Shown: one piece after another, positions 50,802-60,843 of the stretch
How the letters are laid out: each line of letters opens with the position of its first letter
Position numbering within the stretch: the stretch's first letter is position 1
From: Bradyrhizobium sediminis
GTDB lineage: Bacteria; Pseudomonadota; Alphaproteobacteria; Rhizobiales; Xanthobacteraceae
Reading direction: 5' to 3'
Assembly: GCF_018736105.1 (NCBI RefSeq)
Contig: NZ_CP076135.1
Span: 2,726,001 to 2,790,000, forward strand
DNA: 64,000 bases
The notes under the pieces: model-generated
Databases searched by the model: none
The model's input: the letters and a program-made list of their open reading frames with translations, nothing else
What the model was told of the DNA's origin: nothing
Made by a program: the position numbers and the translations under genes

Positions 50802-51401
50802 TTAGTCCGCGATTCCCACTTCCTTGTCGGGCCGCTCTGCTTCCGTTTCTGCCTCCGCGCTGGAGACCGCGCCGCTGGGTCCTCGGACCGGGGCAGGCTC
50901 CTGCTGGCTCGCGCGCGCGAGCTGCTGGCTGGCGATCACCTTCTGCCACAGCCGCAGGATATTTTGCTGGGTTTCTGCCGCGATGAAGCAATGGCCTTCG
51001 CGGTCGAAGCCGCAGAATTTCGCACTCGCATCGCCGCAGGCGCGGCCGAACGCCTGGTTGATGAGGTCAAGGCAGGCCACGACCTGAGCCACATCAGGGA
51101 GACGGACATGGTGGGCGATGTCGATCAGCCGGAACGCCTCGATGTTGGGCTGGCCGAAGACCGCACCCTGGCGGCCGAATTCGAAGAACACGTTCACGGC
51201 AGGCAGCACGCCCTGAATCTGGGACAGGATGGCGGCAGCATGTTCCTCGCTGCAGATCGCCAGATGCTCGGCATGGGTCTTGCCGCCCTCTGCCGGCGGG
51301 GCTTGCAATCCGAGGGACGTCATCACCTCGCGCTCGATCCAGCGCCGGACTTCCGGGGGAGCGGTGCGAATCTGTTCCGAACTCAAAGTGATGCCAATCA
51401 T
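50802..51401 (-). CDS. Conserved hypothetical protein in the stress island (199 aa)
   Basis: Starts MIGITLSSEQIRTAPPEVRR and contains EHAAAILSQIQGVLPAVNVF. Mid-part has three cysteines (CGDASAKFCGFDREGHCF) that could bind a metal or be redox-active, and then a Gln/Ala/Glu-rich tail. No membrane segment or signal. I do not recognise a named family. A perfect FixK box lies 53 bp upstream, so it is probably part of the low-oxygen response. Confidence 0.75.
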   Translation of the reverse strand: MIGITLSSEQIRTAPPEVRRWIEREVMTSLGLQAPPAEGGKTHAEHLAICSEEHAAAILSQIQGVLPAVNVFFEFGRQGAVFGQPNIEAFRLIDIAHHVRLPDVAQVVACLDLINQAFGRACGDASAKFCGFDREGHCFIAAETQQNILRLWQKVIASQQLARASQQEPAPVRGPSGAVSSAEAETEAERPDKEVGIAD

Positions 51402-51453
51402 GATCTCGCCTCCTTGGGTGGCGCTTCAGTGGCATCGTTCGGCGATGGCGATG

Positions 51454-51467
51454 TTGATCGGGATCAA
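51454..51467. promoter_or_regulatory. FixK/FNR box before the 199-aa protein gene
   Basis: TTGAT-CGGG-ATCAA, perfect palindrome, 53 bp from the ATG at 51401 on the minus strand. Confidence 0.75.
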
Positions 51468-51494
51468 TCGGGATGCGTGGCGAGCCGCCGGCCG

Positions 51495-51717
51495 TCAGTC
51501 GGACTCGCGCAAAATCCAGCGGTCGCCGGATTTTTCATATTTGAGCTTGACCGCCGCCCAGGCGACGCGGTTGCGCGGTACTCTCGCGTTGTTCGGGGCC
51601 GCGATCCGCATATTGCGTCCAGGCGCTGTTGGAGGCGCCGAGATAGATTTCCTGCGCATGCAGCGGCAAATGGGCCTGAATTGGTTGGGGGAGATCTTCG
51701 ACTGTCAGGTAGGGCAA
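51495..51717 (-). pseudogene. chaB: Frameshifted ChaB-family gene
   Basis: From the TTG at 51717 the frame gives PYLTVEDLPQPIQAHLPLHA then QEIYLGASNSAWTQYAD, the ChaB N-terminus. The ChaB C-terminus NRVAWAAVKLKYEKSGDRWI is present but in another frame, ending at 51495. One extra base near 51573 would explain it. ChaB (~76 aa) accompanies ChaA cation antiporters or stress loci. It may be a true pseudogene, a sequencing error, or less likely a frameshift product. Confidence 0.8.
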
Positions 51718-51798
51718 GCCAACCCTCCGCGTTCGATGCGACGCCGGGCGGTATCAAGACGCCTCAAAATCTACATAAACGCCACGTGATTGCGCCAA

Positions 51799-51812
51799 TT
51801 GATCCAGAGCAA
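51799..51812. promoter_or_regulatory. FixK2-type box before ftsH
   Basis: TTGA-TCCAGA-GCAA fits TTG(A/C)-N6-(T/G)CAA; 57 bp before the ftsH ATG. Confidence 0.62.
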
Positions 51813-51868
51813 GCGGCCGGAACCCGTGGCTGTTAGAAATTTCAGGAGAATTCCGGCCGGAGAATGAA

Positions 51869-53713
51869 ATGGAATCGGACCCGTCGTCACGCAAGCAGAA
51901 CATTGCCGTCGGCTATATTGTCGCTGCCAGCATCGGCATGCTGCTGCTGCAGTGGGTTCTGGCGACCTACAATACCGTTGACACCATTCCCTACAGCGAA
52001 TTCGAGCAGCTCGTCGCCCAGGGCCATGTCACCGAGGTTGCCGTCGGCCAGGATACCATCCATGGAAAACTGAAGGACAAGTTGCCGAGCGGCAAGTCGG
52101 CCTTCGTCACCGCGCGCGTCGACGCGGCGTTGGCGGAAAAGCTGGAGGCCAAGGGCGTTCAGGTCACCGGCGTGCCGTCGGGCGGGCTGTTCCAGACCAT
52201 CCTGTCATGGATCGTGCCCGGGCTGATGTTTTACCTGATCTGGGTATTCCTCGGGCGCCGGCTGGCGGATCGCCAGGGTTTTGGCGGCCTGATGTCGATC
52301 GGAAAGTCGCGGGCCAAGGTCTATGTCGAGAAGGACACCAAGGTCACCTTCGCCGACGTCGCCGGCGTCGACGAAGCAAAATTCGAACTGCAGGAGGTGG
52401 TCTCCTTCCTGAAAGATCCCAAGAGCTACGGTCGGCTTGGCGCCCATGTGCCCAAAGGGATATTGCTGGTCGGGCCGCCCGGCACCGGCAAGACCTTGCT
52501 GGCGCGGGCCGTGGCCGGCGAGGCCGGGGTGGCGTTCTTTTCCATTTCCGGCTCCGAATTCGTCGAGATGTTCGTCGGCGTCGGCGCCGCCCGGGTGCGC
52601 GATCTGTTCGAGCAGGCGCGCAAGGCCGCGCCCTGCATCATCTTCATCGACGAACTGGATGCGCTCGGACGCAGCCGCTCGCCCGGCGCCTTCGGCGGCT
52701 ACGATGAAAAAGAGCAGACCCTGAACCAGCTGCTCTCCGAACTTGACGGCTTCGACCCCTCAGCGGGCGTCATCCTGCTGGCGGCGACCAATCGACCCGA
52801 AATCCTCGATCCCGCGCTGCTGCGGGCAGGACGGTTCGACCGGCAGGTGCTGGTGGACCGTCCGGACAAGGGCGGCCGTGTCGCCATTCTCAAGGTGCAT
52901 GTCCGGAAAATCCGTGTCGGCAAGGATGTAGATCTCGACAAGGTCGCGGCTCTCACCACCGGCTTCACCGGCGCCGATCTCGCCAATTTGATCAACGAAG
53001 CAGCTATCGCCGCGACCAGACGCAATGCCGAAGATGTGTCGTTCGACGATTTCACGATCGCGATCGAGCGGATCGTTGCCGGGATCGAGAAGAAGAGCAG
53101 GGTGCTCAGCAAGGAGGAGCGCCGCAGGGTCGCCTATCACGAGATGGGTCACGCCCTCGTCGCCGCGAGCCTGCCGGGCGTCGATCCCGTGCAGAAAGTC
53201 TCGATCATTCCCCGCGGCGTCGGCGCGCTCGGCTACACCATGCAGCGACCGACCGAAGACCGTTTTCTGCTTTCGGCCAGCGAACTCAAGAACCGCATCG
53301 CCGTGCTGATGGGCGGTCGCGCCTCCGAGCGACTGATCTTCGATGGCGACGTCTCGACTGGTGCGGCCGACGACCTGCAGCGGGCGACCGAGATCGCCGT
53401 CGAGATGGTCACGAAATACGGCATGGATGCGAAAGTGGGGCAGCGAACGTATGCGCCCCGGCCGCAGGCCTTCCTGCCGTCCCTTCAGGATACGGTCGTC
53501 AGCGCTGCGGAAGCGACGGGGCGCGAGATCGATCTGGCCGTGCGCGATTTGATCGAGGCGGGCGACACCTGCGCGCGCGCCATTCTCGAAAGGCGGCGGG
53601 CCGATCTCGATGCCGGCGTGCAACTCTTGATCGCCAAAGAAACCCTGACCGGGGAAGAATTCGCGCCGTTGCGCCCGGTAGCCGGGCGGGAAGCTGAGAA
53701 GGCGACTGCTTGA
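51869..53713 (+). CDS. ftsH: ATP-dependent zinc metalloprotease FtsH (paralogue)
   Basis: 614 residues. Two membrane helices (~15-32 and ~110-128) flank a periplasmic domain. AAA+ module: Walker [21 protein letters not shown] near 200, Walker [44 protein letters not shown]. Zinc site HEMGH near 425. Shorter than housekeeping FtsH (~640) with the basic tail missing. It degrades membrane proteins. It is probably followed in the same transcript by the P-type ATPase (91-bp gap, no own box). Confidence 0.95.
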   Translation: MESDPSSRKQNIAVGYIVAASIGMLLLQWVLATYNTVDTIPYSEFEQLVAQGHVTEVAVGQDTIHGKLKDKLPSGKSAFVTARVDAALAEKLEAKGVQVTGVPSGGLFQTILSWIVPGLMFYLIWVFLGRRLADRQGFGGLMSIGKSRAKVYVEKDTKVTFADVAGVDEAKFELQEVVSFLKDPKSYGRLGAHVPKGILLVGPPGTGKTLLARAVAGEAGVAFFSISGSEFVEMFVGVGAARVRDLFEQARKAAPCIIFIDELDALGRSRSPGAFGGYDEKEQTLNQLLSELDGFDPSAGVILLAATNRPEILDPALLRAGRFDRQVLVDRPDKGGRVAILKVHVRKIRVGKDVDLDKVAALTTGFTGADLANLINEAAIAATRRNAEDVSFDDFTIAIERIVAGIEKKSRVLSKEERRRVAYHEMGHALVAASLPGVDPVQKVSIIPRGVGALGYTMQRPTEDRFLLSASELKNRIAVLMGGRASERLIFDGDVSTGAADDLQRATEIAVEMVTKYGMDAKVGQRTYAPRPQAFLPSLQDTVVSAAEATGREIDLAVRDLIEAGDTCARAILERRRADLDAGVQLLIAKETLTGEEFAPLRPVAGREAEKATA

Positions 53714-53804
53714 AAGCCGCGGCGTGAGGAGCCGTAGAGCGTCTGCGAAATCCAGTTTTTGGATGCGCTGCCAAGCTCCAGCAGAGTCTGAGTCCAGGAT
53801 CGAA

Positions 53805-56378
53805 ATGAGCAGTCCAGGCATTGATGCCCCCTATTGGAGCCAGGATGCCGCCGCGCTCAGCGCGGCGTTAGGGTCTGGCCCCGGAGGCCTTCCGTCGGAG
53901 GCCGCCGCGGCGAAGCTTCGCCTGGTCGGCCCCAACAGCGTTGAGGAAGAATCGCAGCTGAGCGCACTGCGTTTGCTTCTGCGCCAATTCGAGAGTCCGC
54001 TCGTTCTCATTCTGATATTTGCCGCTGCAATTTCGCTGCTGCTACAGCAATGGGTGGACTCGGCCATCATTCTGGCGATCGTGGCCGGAAGCACGCTGCT
54101 CGGCTTCTTTCAGGAATACCGGGCATCGACGGCGGTCGAGGAATTGAAACGGCGGCTGGCGCTGACCTGCCGCGTCATGCGGGACGGCGTTGAACTGGTT
54201 GTGCCCGTGAGCGCTGTCGTGCCCGGCGATCTGATCCTGCTGTCGGCAGGCAATTTGATTCCCGCTGACGGACTGGTGATCGAGGCGGAGGATTTCCTGG
54301 TTACCGAAGCCAGCATGACGGGAGAATCCTTTCCCGTCGAAAAGCGGCCCGGGATCGTCAAGCCGGAGACCGCGCTCTCGGCCCGGACCAATGCAGTCTT
54401 TCTCGGCGCGTCGGTGCGAAGCGGAACGGCGAAGGTCCTCGTTGTCGAAACCGGTCACCGTACTGCGTTCGGGGCGATCGCGGCACGGCTCAGAACCCGC
54501 GAGCCTGAGACGGATTTTGGGCGCGGCGTGCGCCAATTCGGATACCTTCTGATCCGCGCGATGATCGTCATCGTTCTGTTCGTCCTGACCGTGAATCTGC
54601 TTCTCGGTCGCCCGGTAATCGAGTCCCTCCTGTTTGCCGTTGCGCTCGCGGTCGGTCTGTCGCCCGAACTGTTGCCGGCGATCGTCAGCGTCACCCTGTC
54701 CGCCGGCGCCCGGGCCATGAGCCTGCGCGGCGTCATCGTCCGCCGCCTGGAAGCCATCGAGAACCTCGGCAGCATGGATATTCTGTGCACCGACAAGACC
54801 GGAACGCTGACCGAGGGCACCATCGTTCTCAACGGCGTCCTCGACCCCGAAGGTCGGTCATCTCAGGAGGTCAGCCGGCTGGCCTTTCTCAATGCGGCAT
54901 TCGAGACCGGTATCGAAAATCCGCTTGACGCCGCGATCATAGCAGCAGGAAAATCCGCGGGCCTGACGACGGATGGCTTTACGAAGATCGACGAAATTCC
55001 TTACGACTTTCTTCGCCGCCGGCTAACCATCGTCGTCGCGGAAGACGGCAATCCGACGCAGCACCTTATCGTTACCAAGGGTGCATTCTCAAACGTGCTC
55101 GACAACTGCTCATCGCTCGAACGGGATGCCGTCGATATCCCGCTCACGATCGAAATACGCGCTCAACTCGATGCGGTCTTTCAAGCCAAGGGGGCCGAGG
55201 GGTTCCGGGTGCTGGCTGTGGCGACCCGCAGGGTCGCGGCCAAGCCGCACTATGGTCGCGATGACGAACAAGGCATGACTTTTCGCGGGTTTCTCGTTTT
55301 TCTGGACCCGCCCAAGCTGGAAGCTCAACGAACAATCGAGGATCTCGCCCGGCTGGGTATTCGCATCAAGGTCATCAGTGGAGACAACCGCTTTGTGACG
55401 GCACATCTGGCGGCAGCCGTAGGCCTCAATGCGAAGTCGATACTCACCGGCAGCGACCTCGGGAAACTCCGGGATGAGGCGTTGTGGCACCTCGCGCCGC
55501 GGACCGATCTCTTCGTGGAAATCGATCCCCAGCAGAAGGAGCGGATCGTCCGTGCCCTGCAGAAAACCGGTCACTCGGTTGGATATCTCGGCGACGGCAT
55601 CAACGACGCGCCGGCTCTGCATGCCGCCGATGTCGGCATCTCGGTCGAGGAGGCCGTGGATGTCGCCCGTGAGAGCGCCGACATTATCCTGCTGAGCCGC
55701 GATCTCGACGTCCTGCGCGTTGGCGTCGAGGACGGGAGGCGGACCTTCGCCAACACGCTCAAATACATTTCGATCACCACCAGCGCAAACTTCGGGAACA
55801 TGCTGAGCATGGCGCTGGCGGCGCCGCTGCTTCCATTCCTGCCGCTGGCGGCCAAGCAAATTCTGCTGAACAATTTTCTTTCCGACGTGCCGTCGATCGC
55901 GATCTCGAGCGACAATGTCGATCGCGACCGCGTCCGCCGGCCGCAGCGCTGGCACATCGGGGAAATTCAGCGTTTCATGGTGGTCTTTGGGCTGATCAGC
56001 TCGGTGTTCGACCTCATGACATTCGCGGTGCTGCTCCTGGTCTTTCATGCCGATCAGCCCACGTTTCAGACGTTTTGGTTCATAGTCTCGCTGCTGACTG
56101 AACTTGCCGTCGTGCTTGTGCTGCGGACGCACAAACCCGCGTTTCGCAGCAAGCCCAGCGGCTTGCTGTTGTGGACTACGCTTGCGGTGGCCGCCGCCAC
56201 TATCGCGATCCCGTTCCTCGGCTCCCCGGGTGCGGTGTTCGGTTTTGTGCCGCTCTCAGCTCTCCAAATGGGTACCGTCATTGTGATCGTCATCGGCTAC
56301 ATTGCCGCGACGGAAGCAGCGAAATTCTGGTTCTATCGAGGCAAGTCAAGGCGGGGCATTCGCATGCGGGTTAGCTGA
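53805..56378 (+). CDS. mgtA: P-type ATPase, MgtA-like (P3B)
   Basis: 857 residues. Actuator TGES loop in EASMTGESFPVEKRPG, phosphorylation site LCTDKTGTLTEGTIVLNG near 350, hinge LGDGINDAPALHAADVGISV. Membrane part ending NFGNMLSMALAAPLLPFLPL, then LLNNFLSDVPSIAISSDNVD, which resembles MgtA/MgtB Mg importers rather than Ca or heavy-metal pumps (no CPx motif). Inner membrane. Start ATG 53805. The ion specificity is from similarity only. Confidence 0.88.
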   Translation: MSSPGIDAPYWSQDAAALSAALGSGPGGLPSEAAAAKLRLVGPNSVEEESQLSALRLLLRQFESPLVLILIFAAAISLLLQQWVDSAIILAIVAGSTLLGFFQEYRASTAVEELKRRLALTCRVMRDGVELVVPVSAVVPGDLILLSAGNLIPADGLVIEAEDFLVTEASMTGESFPVEKRPGIVKPETALSARTNAVFLGASVRSGTAKVLVVETGHRTAFGAIAARLRTREPETDFGRGVRQFGYLLIRAMIVIVLFVLTVNLLLGRPVIESLLFAVALAVGLSPELLPAIVSVTLSAGARAMSLRGVIVRRLEAIENLGSMDILCTDKTGTLTEGTIVLNGVLDPEGRSSQEVSRLAFLNAAFETGIENPLDAAIIAAGKSAGLTTDGFTKIDEIPYDFLRRRLTIVVAEDGNPTQHLIVTKGAFSNVLDNCSSLERDAVDIPLTIEIRAQLDAVFQAKGAEGFRVLAVATRRVAAKPHYGRDDEQGMTFRGFLVFLDPPKLEAQRTIEDLARLGIRIKVISGDNRFVTAHLAAAVGLNAKSILTGSDLGKLRDEALWHLAPRTDLFVEIDPQQKERIVRALQKTGHSVGYLGDGINDAPALHAADVGISVEEAVDVARESADIILLSRDLDVLRVGVEDGRRTFANTLKYISITTSANFGNMLSMALAAPLLPFLPLAAKQILLNNFLSDVPSIAISSDNVDRDRVRRPQRWHIGEIQRFMVVFGLISSVFDLMTFAVLLLVFHADQPTFQTFWFIVSLLTELAVVLVLRTHKPAFRSKPSGLLLWTTLAVAAATIAIPFLGSPGAVFGFVPLSALQMGTVIVIVIGYIAATEAAKFWFYRGKSRRGIRMRVS

Positions 56379-56451
56379 CCTGATGGAAGGTCCGCTCCGT
56401 GCTCCCGGTCGGGTAAGGGCGCCGACATGAGAATGTTTTCCCCCGCGCGCC

Positions 56452-56465
56452 TTGATACTGATCAA
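56452..56465. promoter_or_regulatory. FixK/FNR box before the host-attachment-family gene
   Basis: TTGAT-ACTG-ATCAA, perfect palindrome, 69 bp before ATG 56535. Confidence 0.75.
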
Positions 56466-56534
56466 GCCGGGAAACTGCGGCGGCCCTAGCGTTACTAACG
56501 TGCTGGCGAGAGCCAGAATTTCCGAGAGGACCAC

Positions 56535-56999
56535 ATGAACAACCTCAAGATCCCGCATAATGCTTTCGTGTTCGTCGGCGATGGCCGCAAGGCCCTGTTC
56601 CTGCGCAATGATGGCGATGAGAAGTTTCCCAATCTCAAGACCGAGACGGTCTTTGCGGAGGAACATCCGTCCAGCCATGACCAGGGCACCGAGCGCCCGG
56701 GCCGCGTCAGCAAGGCTTCGCAATCGGGCCAAAGGAGCACTGTCGAGCCGACCGACTGGCACGACATCGAAGAGCACAATTTTGCACGAAAGGTTGCGGC
56801 CGCCCTGGAGCAGGTGATCCGCGAGCGCAAGGTGCAGGCGCTGGTGGTGGTGGCTCCGCCGAGGACGCTTGCCGATTTGCGCGAGGCTTTCCATGCCGAC
56901 GTGAAGGCCTGTATCGTGGCCGAGATCAACAAGGATCTGACCAAGCACCCGGTGTGGGAAATCGAGAAGCATCTGACCGGCGATGCCAATTCGCACTGA
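56535..56999 (+). CDS. Host-attachment-protein family member
   Basis: 154 residues. Starts with NNLKIPHNAFVFVGDGRKAL, which matches the family known as 'protein required for attachment to host cells'. Then EEHPSSHDQGTERPGRVSKA and LVVVAPPRTLADLREAFHAD, an eRF1-like pattern. Real function is uncertain despite the name; related proteins are stress-induced and eRF1-domain-like. Good Shine-Dalgarno (GAGAGGA). Downstream of a perfect FixK box. Confidence 0.85.
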   Translation: MNNLKIPHNAFVFVGDGRKALFLRNDGDEKFPNLKTETVFAEEHPSSHDQGTERPGRVSKASQSGQRSTVEPTDWHDIEEHNFARKVAAALEQVIRERKVQALVVVAPPRTLADLREAFHADVKACIVAEINKDLTKHPVWEIEKHLTGDANSH

Positions 57000-57027
57000 G
57001 GCATCGCGGCGGCCGGCGGAGGGGCAC

Positions 57028-57231
57028 ATGCGCGACTCAAGCAGAGCGAGGAATTCCGCGGCGGCGTCGCCGCCGCGAAAGGGCCCGCCTTCGGAGCAAA
57101 CCGATGAGGCACCGGGCCTGATCGACAAGGATCGCGTCGACGTCGAGCGCGAAATCCCCGCGGAGGACAATCAGCCCATCGAAGGCGCCGAGCCGCATCA
57201 GCGGCCCGATCCGCCGGCATTCGAGGACTGA
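57028..57231 (+). CDS. Small hydrophilic protein of unknown function
   Basis: 67 residues from ATG 57028 (MRDSSRARNSAAASPPRKGP). Very polar, Pro/Glu/Asp-rich, ending EPHQRPDPPAFED; probably intrinsically disordered. An in-frame start at 56983 would overlap the previous gene. It follows the host-attachment-family gene by 28 bp in the same direction and could share its message. Family not recognised. Confidence 0.5.
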   Translation: MRDSSRARNSAAASPPRKGPPSEQTDEAPGLIDKDRVDVEREIPAEDNQPIEGAEPHQRPDPPAFED

Positions 57232-57253
57232 AAGCGTCGTCGTGTGCCCGGAC

Positions 57254-57964
57254 CTATGACGGGGCGCCGGACACGGCGACCTTCTCGTCCTTCGCCAGCC
57301 GGCCGTCGACGACATGAATCCGGCGGTGCATCTGGGCAGCCAGATTGAGATCGTGGGTGACGGCGACCACGGTCTTTCCGCGCAGCGCCACCAAGTCGCG
57401 CAGCATGCCGAATACCTGCGTGGTGGAGACCGAATCCAGGCTTCCGGTCGGTTCATCCGCGAGGATGACGGGGGGATCGTTGGCCAACGCCCGCGCCACC
57501 GCGACGCGCTGCCGCTGGCCGCCGGACAATTGATCCGGGGTCTTGTGGCGATGATCGCCGAGCCCGAACGATTCCAGGAGTTCCTCGGCGCGTGCGGTGA
57601 TGGCGCGCGGCGACAATTTGCCCAGCGCCCGCATCGGCAATGCGACATTTTCGGTGATCGAGAATTCCGGCAACAGAAAATGAAACTGGAAGACGAAGCC
57701 GAGGCGGGTAAGCCGCACTTTCGCGCGCGCGTCCTCGGTCATTGCGGTGGTGGAATGGCCGTCGATCAGGACTGCGCCCGATGTCGGAATATCCAACAGC
57801 CCCAGCAGGTACAGCAGCGACGATTTACCGGAGCCGGACGGACCGGTGATGGCGATGAACTCGCGCGGCATGATGGAGAGGTCGATGTCCTGCACCAGGG
57901 TGACCGGGACGATCCCGGAGAGGACCTTGGTCACGCCACGGGCCTCGATCAGCGCCGTGCTCAT
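57254..57964 (-). CDS. MacB/LolD-type ABC transporter ATPase
   Basis: 236 residues. Walker A GPSGSGKSSLLYLLGLLDIP, the MacB-type LGFVFQFHFLLPEFSITENV, signature LSGGQRQRVAVARALANDPP and Walker B VILADEPTGSLDS. Energises the FtsX-type permease encoded just upstream, with which it overlaps by 4 bp. Part of a three-gene exporter: membrane fusion protein, permease, ATPase. Confidence 0.92.
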   Translation of the reverse strand: MSTALIEARGVTKVLSGIVPVTLVQDIDLSIMPREFIAITGPSGSGKSSLLYLLGLLDIPTSGAVLIDGHSTTAMTEDARAKVRLTRLGFVFQFHFLLPEFSITENVALPMRALGKLSPRAITARAEELLESFGLGDHRHKTPDQLSGGQRQRVAVARALANDPPVILADEPTGSLDSVSTTQVFGMLRDLVALRGKTVVAVTHDLNLAAQMHRRIHVVDGRLAKDEKVAVSGAPS

Positions 57965-59196
57965 GTCGCGCCCCGGATGATATCGACGGGGTGCAGCCGC
58001 GCCGCGGATCGGGCCGGGAAATAGCCGGCCACCAGGCTCGACACCAGCGCCACGCCGGTGGCGAGCAGATAGTGTTTGACCGAATAGAGCACCGGCAGGT
58101 GGTTGTAGTCGGAAAACGGGGTCTTGAATTCCAGCGACGCCAGCCCGCGGGTCAGGAGATAGCCGAAGATCCAGCCCAGCACGGCGCCGACCAGACCGAC
58201 CAGCAGTGCCTCGACGATGAAGACGGTCCGGATGATCTGCTCCCTGAAGCCCAGCGATTTCAGGATGGCGATGTCGCGGGTCTTCTCATGAGTGATGGTG
58301 GAAATGATGTTGTAGGTGCCGAAACTCGCAACCAGGAGGATCGCGCCGACGATGGTATACATCAGCACGTTGCGCAGCGTGATCGCCGACAGGAGATCCT
58401 CCTGGGCTTCCTGCCAGGAGATTGACTTATAGCCGGTCTGTTCACCGATCCGCTCCGAGATCAGGCGGGCCGCCATCGGATCGTGGGTGCGCACGCGGAT
58501 CTCGTTGACGATGCCGGTCTGCTTTTCCAGGATCTGCGCGGTCTTGAGCAGGACATAGCCGGTGGTCTCGTCGGTCATGCGGAAGCCGGTATGGAAGGTG
58601 CCGACCACGGTGGCGTTCATGGTGGCGCCTTCGGCGGAAGCCAGCGTAATGTTGGAGTTGACCCGCGCGCCGATCTTGTTGGCAAGGCGGTCGCCGAGCA
58701 GGATGGCGTTGGACGAGCGATACAGCGAGTGCAGCGTTCCCTGCTTCATGTGGGTCGCCAGATTGGAGACATCGGCCTCGGTGCGGGGATCGATGCCGAT
58801 GATCGAGATGGTCAGGTTGCGCCCGGCAAACCGCAGCACCGCCTTCGACTGTACCGACGGCGTCAGCGCGCCCGGCACCCAGCTATGCAGCGACGCGATT
58901 GTGGCCATCGGATTCTTGATGCCTGGGCGCCGGACGTCCGGCGTCAGGCCGTGGAATTCGGCGGCGGCGTAGGCGATATCCGCCGGTTGCCGCGTCGGCT
59001 GCCGAAGTTCATCGGTGATCGAAATATGCGGCAGCGCGTCGACCAGGGTCCGGATGAAATCGTCCTGCGATCCCTCCATCATTGCCGCCATCATCACGGA
59101 GAATCCGACGCCGGTCATGACGCCGGCAATCGCCACCAATGTCTGGCGGGCGCGGTGGCGGACATGAGTCCAGGCTATGGACAGGATCAGGTTCAC
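57961..59196 (-). CDS. FtsX/MacB-type ABC permease
   Basis: 411 residues. One helix near the N-terminus (residues ~16-36), a periplasmic MacB-PCD domain (~40-270) and three C-terminal helices (MYTIVGAILLVASFGTYNII, TVFIVEALLVGLVGAVLGWI, HYLLATGVALVSSLVAGYFP) ending with SAARLHPVDIIRGAT, a signature of lipoprotein/antibiotic exporters of this class. 4-bp overlaps with both neighbours. Confidence 0.92.
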   Translation of the reverse strand: MNLILSIAWTHVRHRARQTLVAIAGVMTGVGFSVMMAAMMEGSQDDFIRTLVDALPHISITDELRQPTRQPADIAYAAAEFHGLTPDVRRPGIKNPMATIASLHSWVPGALTPSVQSKAVLRFAGRNLTISIIGIDPRTEADVSNLATHMKQGTLHSLYRSSNAILLGDRLANKIGARVNSNITLASAEGATMNATVVGTFHTGFRMTDETTGYVLLKTAQILEKQTGIVNEIRVRTHDPMAARLISERIGEQTGYKSISWQEAQEDLLSAITLRNVLMYTIVGAILLVASFGTYNIISTITHEKTRDIAILKSLGFREQIIRTVFIVEALLVGLVGAVLGWIFGYLLTRGLASLEFKTPFSDYNHLPVLYSVKHYLLATGVALVSSLVAGYFPARSAARLHPVDIIRGAT

Positions 59197-60275
59197 CGCA
59201 CGGCCGGCTCGGCGAGCAACGGCCGGACCCGCGACCCGTCCTTGATATTGGTGGTGGCAGGCGAGGCGACCAGTTCACCCTCGCTGGCGCCAGCGACGAT
59301 CTCGACGAAACCTGTGCCGCGAATGCCGGTCTCTACCTTGTGCAGGCGCGCCCGATCGTTTTTGATCGTCAGCAGGCTGTTGCTGACCACGGCGTTGGCG
59401 GGGACCAGCAGGACATCCTGCTTCTCCCGGCTGACGATGTTGGCTTCGACGCTCATGCCGACCCGCAACGGCGTGTCTTCGGGCAGGCCAATGCGGACGC
59501 GGAACGTTTTGGAGACGGGGTCGCCGGCCGGCGTAATCTGTTTCACGAAGCCCGGGAGCACTTGATTGGCGAAGGCGTCGGTGCGCAGCAGCGCTTTCTG
59601 GCCGACCTGAACGCGGGGGATATCCTCCTCGTTGACGTCGGCGACCACCCATAGCGGCTTTTCCAGGCCGACGCGGTAGAGAATCGTGCCGGGGTCGACC
59701 ATGTCGCCGACTTCGCCGTCCTCCTTGAGGACGGTGCCGTCCATCGGCGAGACCAGTTTGAAGTATTCCAGCCGCTGGGCCTGTGCGGCGATCTGGGCAT
59801 GGATCCGGGCAAGGTCGCTTTCGGCGCGCTGATAGGCCTGCGAGGTCGCGACTCCGCGCGCCAGCAATTGCGACTGGCGGTCAAATTCCCGGCGCTGGAA
59901 TTCCTCCAGCGCGCGCAGGTCGTTCAGCGTAGCCAGCGCCTCCTTGTCGTCGAGGCGGGCGAGGACATCGCCCTTCTTGACGCTTTTTCCCTCGCATCGG
60001 CAGCGTTCGATGATGCGGCCGCGAACCAGCGGCGTCGAGCGCGACCAGGTCTCGGGTTCGACCGCGCCGGTGGCATAGACGATTTCAGCGGCGGCGCCGC
60101 GGGTGACCCGAACCACCGTGATGGCCGGACCGCGCGACATCCACCACGCGACGGCCGCCAGCGCGGCGGCTAGCATCACCGCCATCAGCAGTTTCCACGG
60201 AGATGGACGCCGGTCGTCCGCCGCCGGCCCGGTTGCGGTTTCCGTCGTTTCGGTTGGCGCCACCCTCATGTCCAT
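59193..60275 (-). CDS. Periplasmic adaptor (membrane fusion) protein, HlyD/MacA-like
   Basis: 360 residues. Helix WKLLMAVMLAAALAAVAWWM anchors it; the biotinyl-lipoyl halves are VRGRIIERCRCEGKSVKKGD and LVSPMDGTVLKEDGEVGDMV around an alpha-hairpin (~110-170, ALATLNDLRALEEFQRREFD). Beta-barrel and membrane-proximal parts follow. First gene of the exporter operon; substrate unknown. The two cysteines in CRCEGK are unusual for the lipoyl motif. No clear FixK box, only a half-site over the start codon. Confidence 0.9.
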   Translation of the reverse strand: MDMRVAPTETTETATGPAADDRRPSPWKLLMAVMLAAALAAVAWWMSRGPAITVVRVTRGAAAEIVYATGAVEPETWSRSTPLVRGRIIERCRCEGKSVKKGDVLARLDDKEALATLNDLRALEEFQRREFDRQSQLLARGVATSQAYQRAESDLARIHAQIAAQAQRLEYFKLVSPMDGTVLKEDGEVGDMVDPGTILYRVGLEKPLWVVADVNEEDIPRVQVGQKALLRTDAFANQVLPGFVKQITPAGDPVSKTFRVRIGLPEDTPLRVGMSVEANIVSREKQDVLLVPANAVVSNSLLTIKNDRARLHKVETGIRGTGFVEIVAGASEGELVASPATTNIKDGSRVRPLLAEPAVR

Positions 60276-60309
60276 GATCGATCAAACCCCGGCTGATCGC
60301 GGCACGGGG

Positions 60310-60723
60310 TTAGCCATTGGTCGCCCCGCTTGCCGCCGCTACTCTCGGGGGAGCGATTTTGAAATGCTTCTTGGCATAGGCGACGATCTCGCGATCGCTG
60401 GGATGATCGGCGGGCTCCACGGCAACGATGCGATCGCCGATCTTCGAATGTTGCTCGCGGAGGAATTTGGCAAGCTCCGCCTTGGCGCCGGCAGGGCCGA
60501 TGATCAGGATTTCGCTGGCGTCGCTGACGGCGTTCATGACCTGCGTCAGAAATTCCTTGTCCGGCGCCGCATGGCCGCTGCCGATCGAGCCGGCCTTGTG
60601 GTGCAGGTGCTTGGTGGGCAGATGCGGGTGCATGACCATCTCGTCATCGCCGGTGCGTCCGACATGGAACATCTTGGCTTGCTCATGATCGATCCAGACG
60701 ATCGCGTGGAAGTGAGTCGGCAT
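60310..60723 (-). CDS. eRF1-domain-like 'translational machinery' protein
   Basis: 137 residues. Starts MPTHFHAIVWIDHEQAKMFH, then HPHLPTKHLHHKAGSIGSGH and ASEILIIGPAGAKAELAKFL, a layout shared with eRF1 domain 3-like bacterial proteins and related to the host-attachment family. The His-rich stretch may bind metal. ATG 60723. Downstream of a FixK-type palindrome. Confidence 0.78.
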   Translation of the reverse strand: MPTHFHAIVWIDHEQAKMFHVGRTGDDEMVMHPHLPTKHLHHKAGSIGSGHAAPDKEFLTQVMNAVSDASEILIIGPAGAKAELAKFLREQHSKIGDRIVAVEPADHPSDREIVAYAKKHFKIAPPRVAAASGATNG

Positions 60724-60843
60724 ATTCGATCCTTTTTTGTGCAGCGATCGGCTGGTATCAACCGAATGGATACGCGCGCATGAGGCATTTTTGAGCCCCA
60801 CGGCGTATTAAAAGAAAAAATACCGCAATGCGGAATCGGTCGA

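Noticed and set aside
60270..60285. FixK box over the start of the exporter operon
   Set aside because: Only one half-site (TTGAT on the minus strand) is present; the other half does not match.
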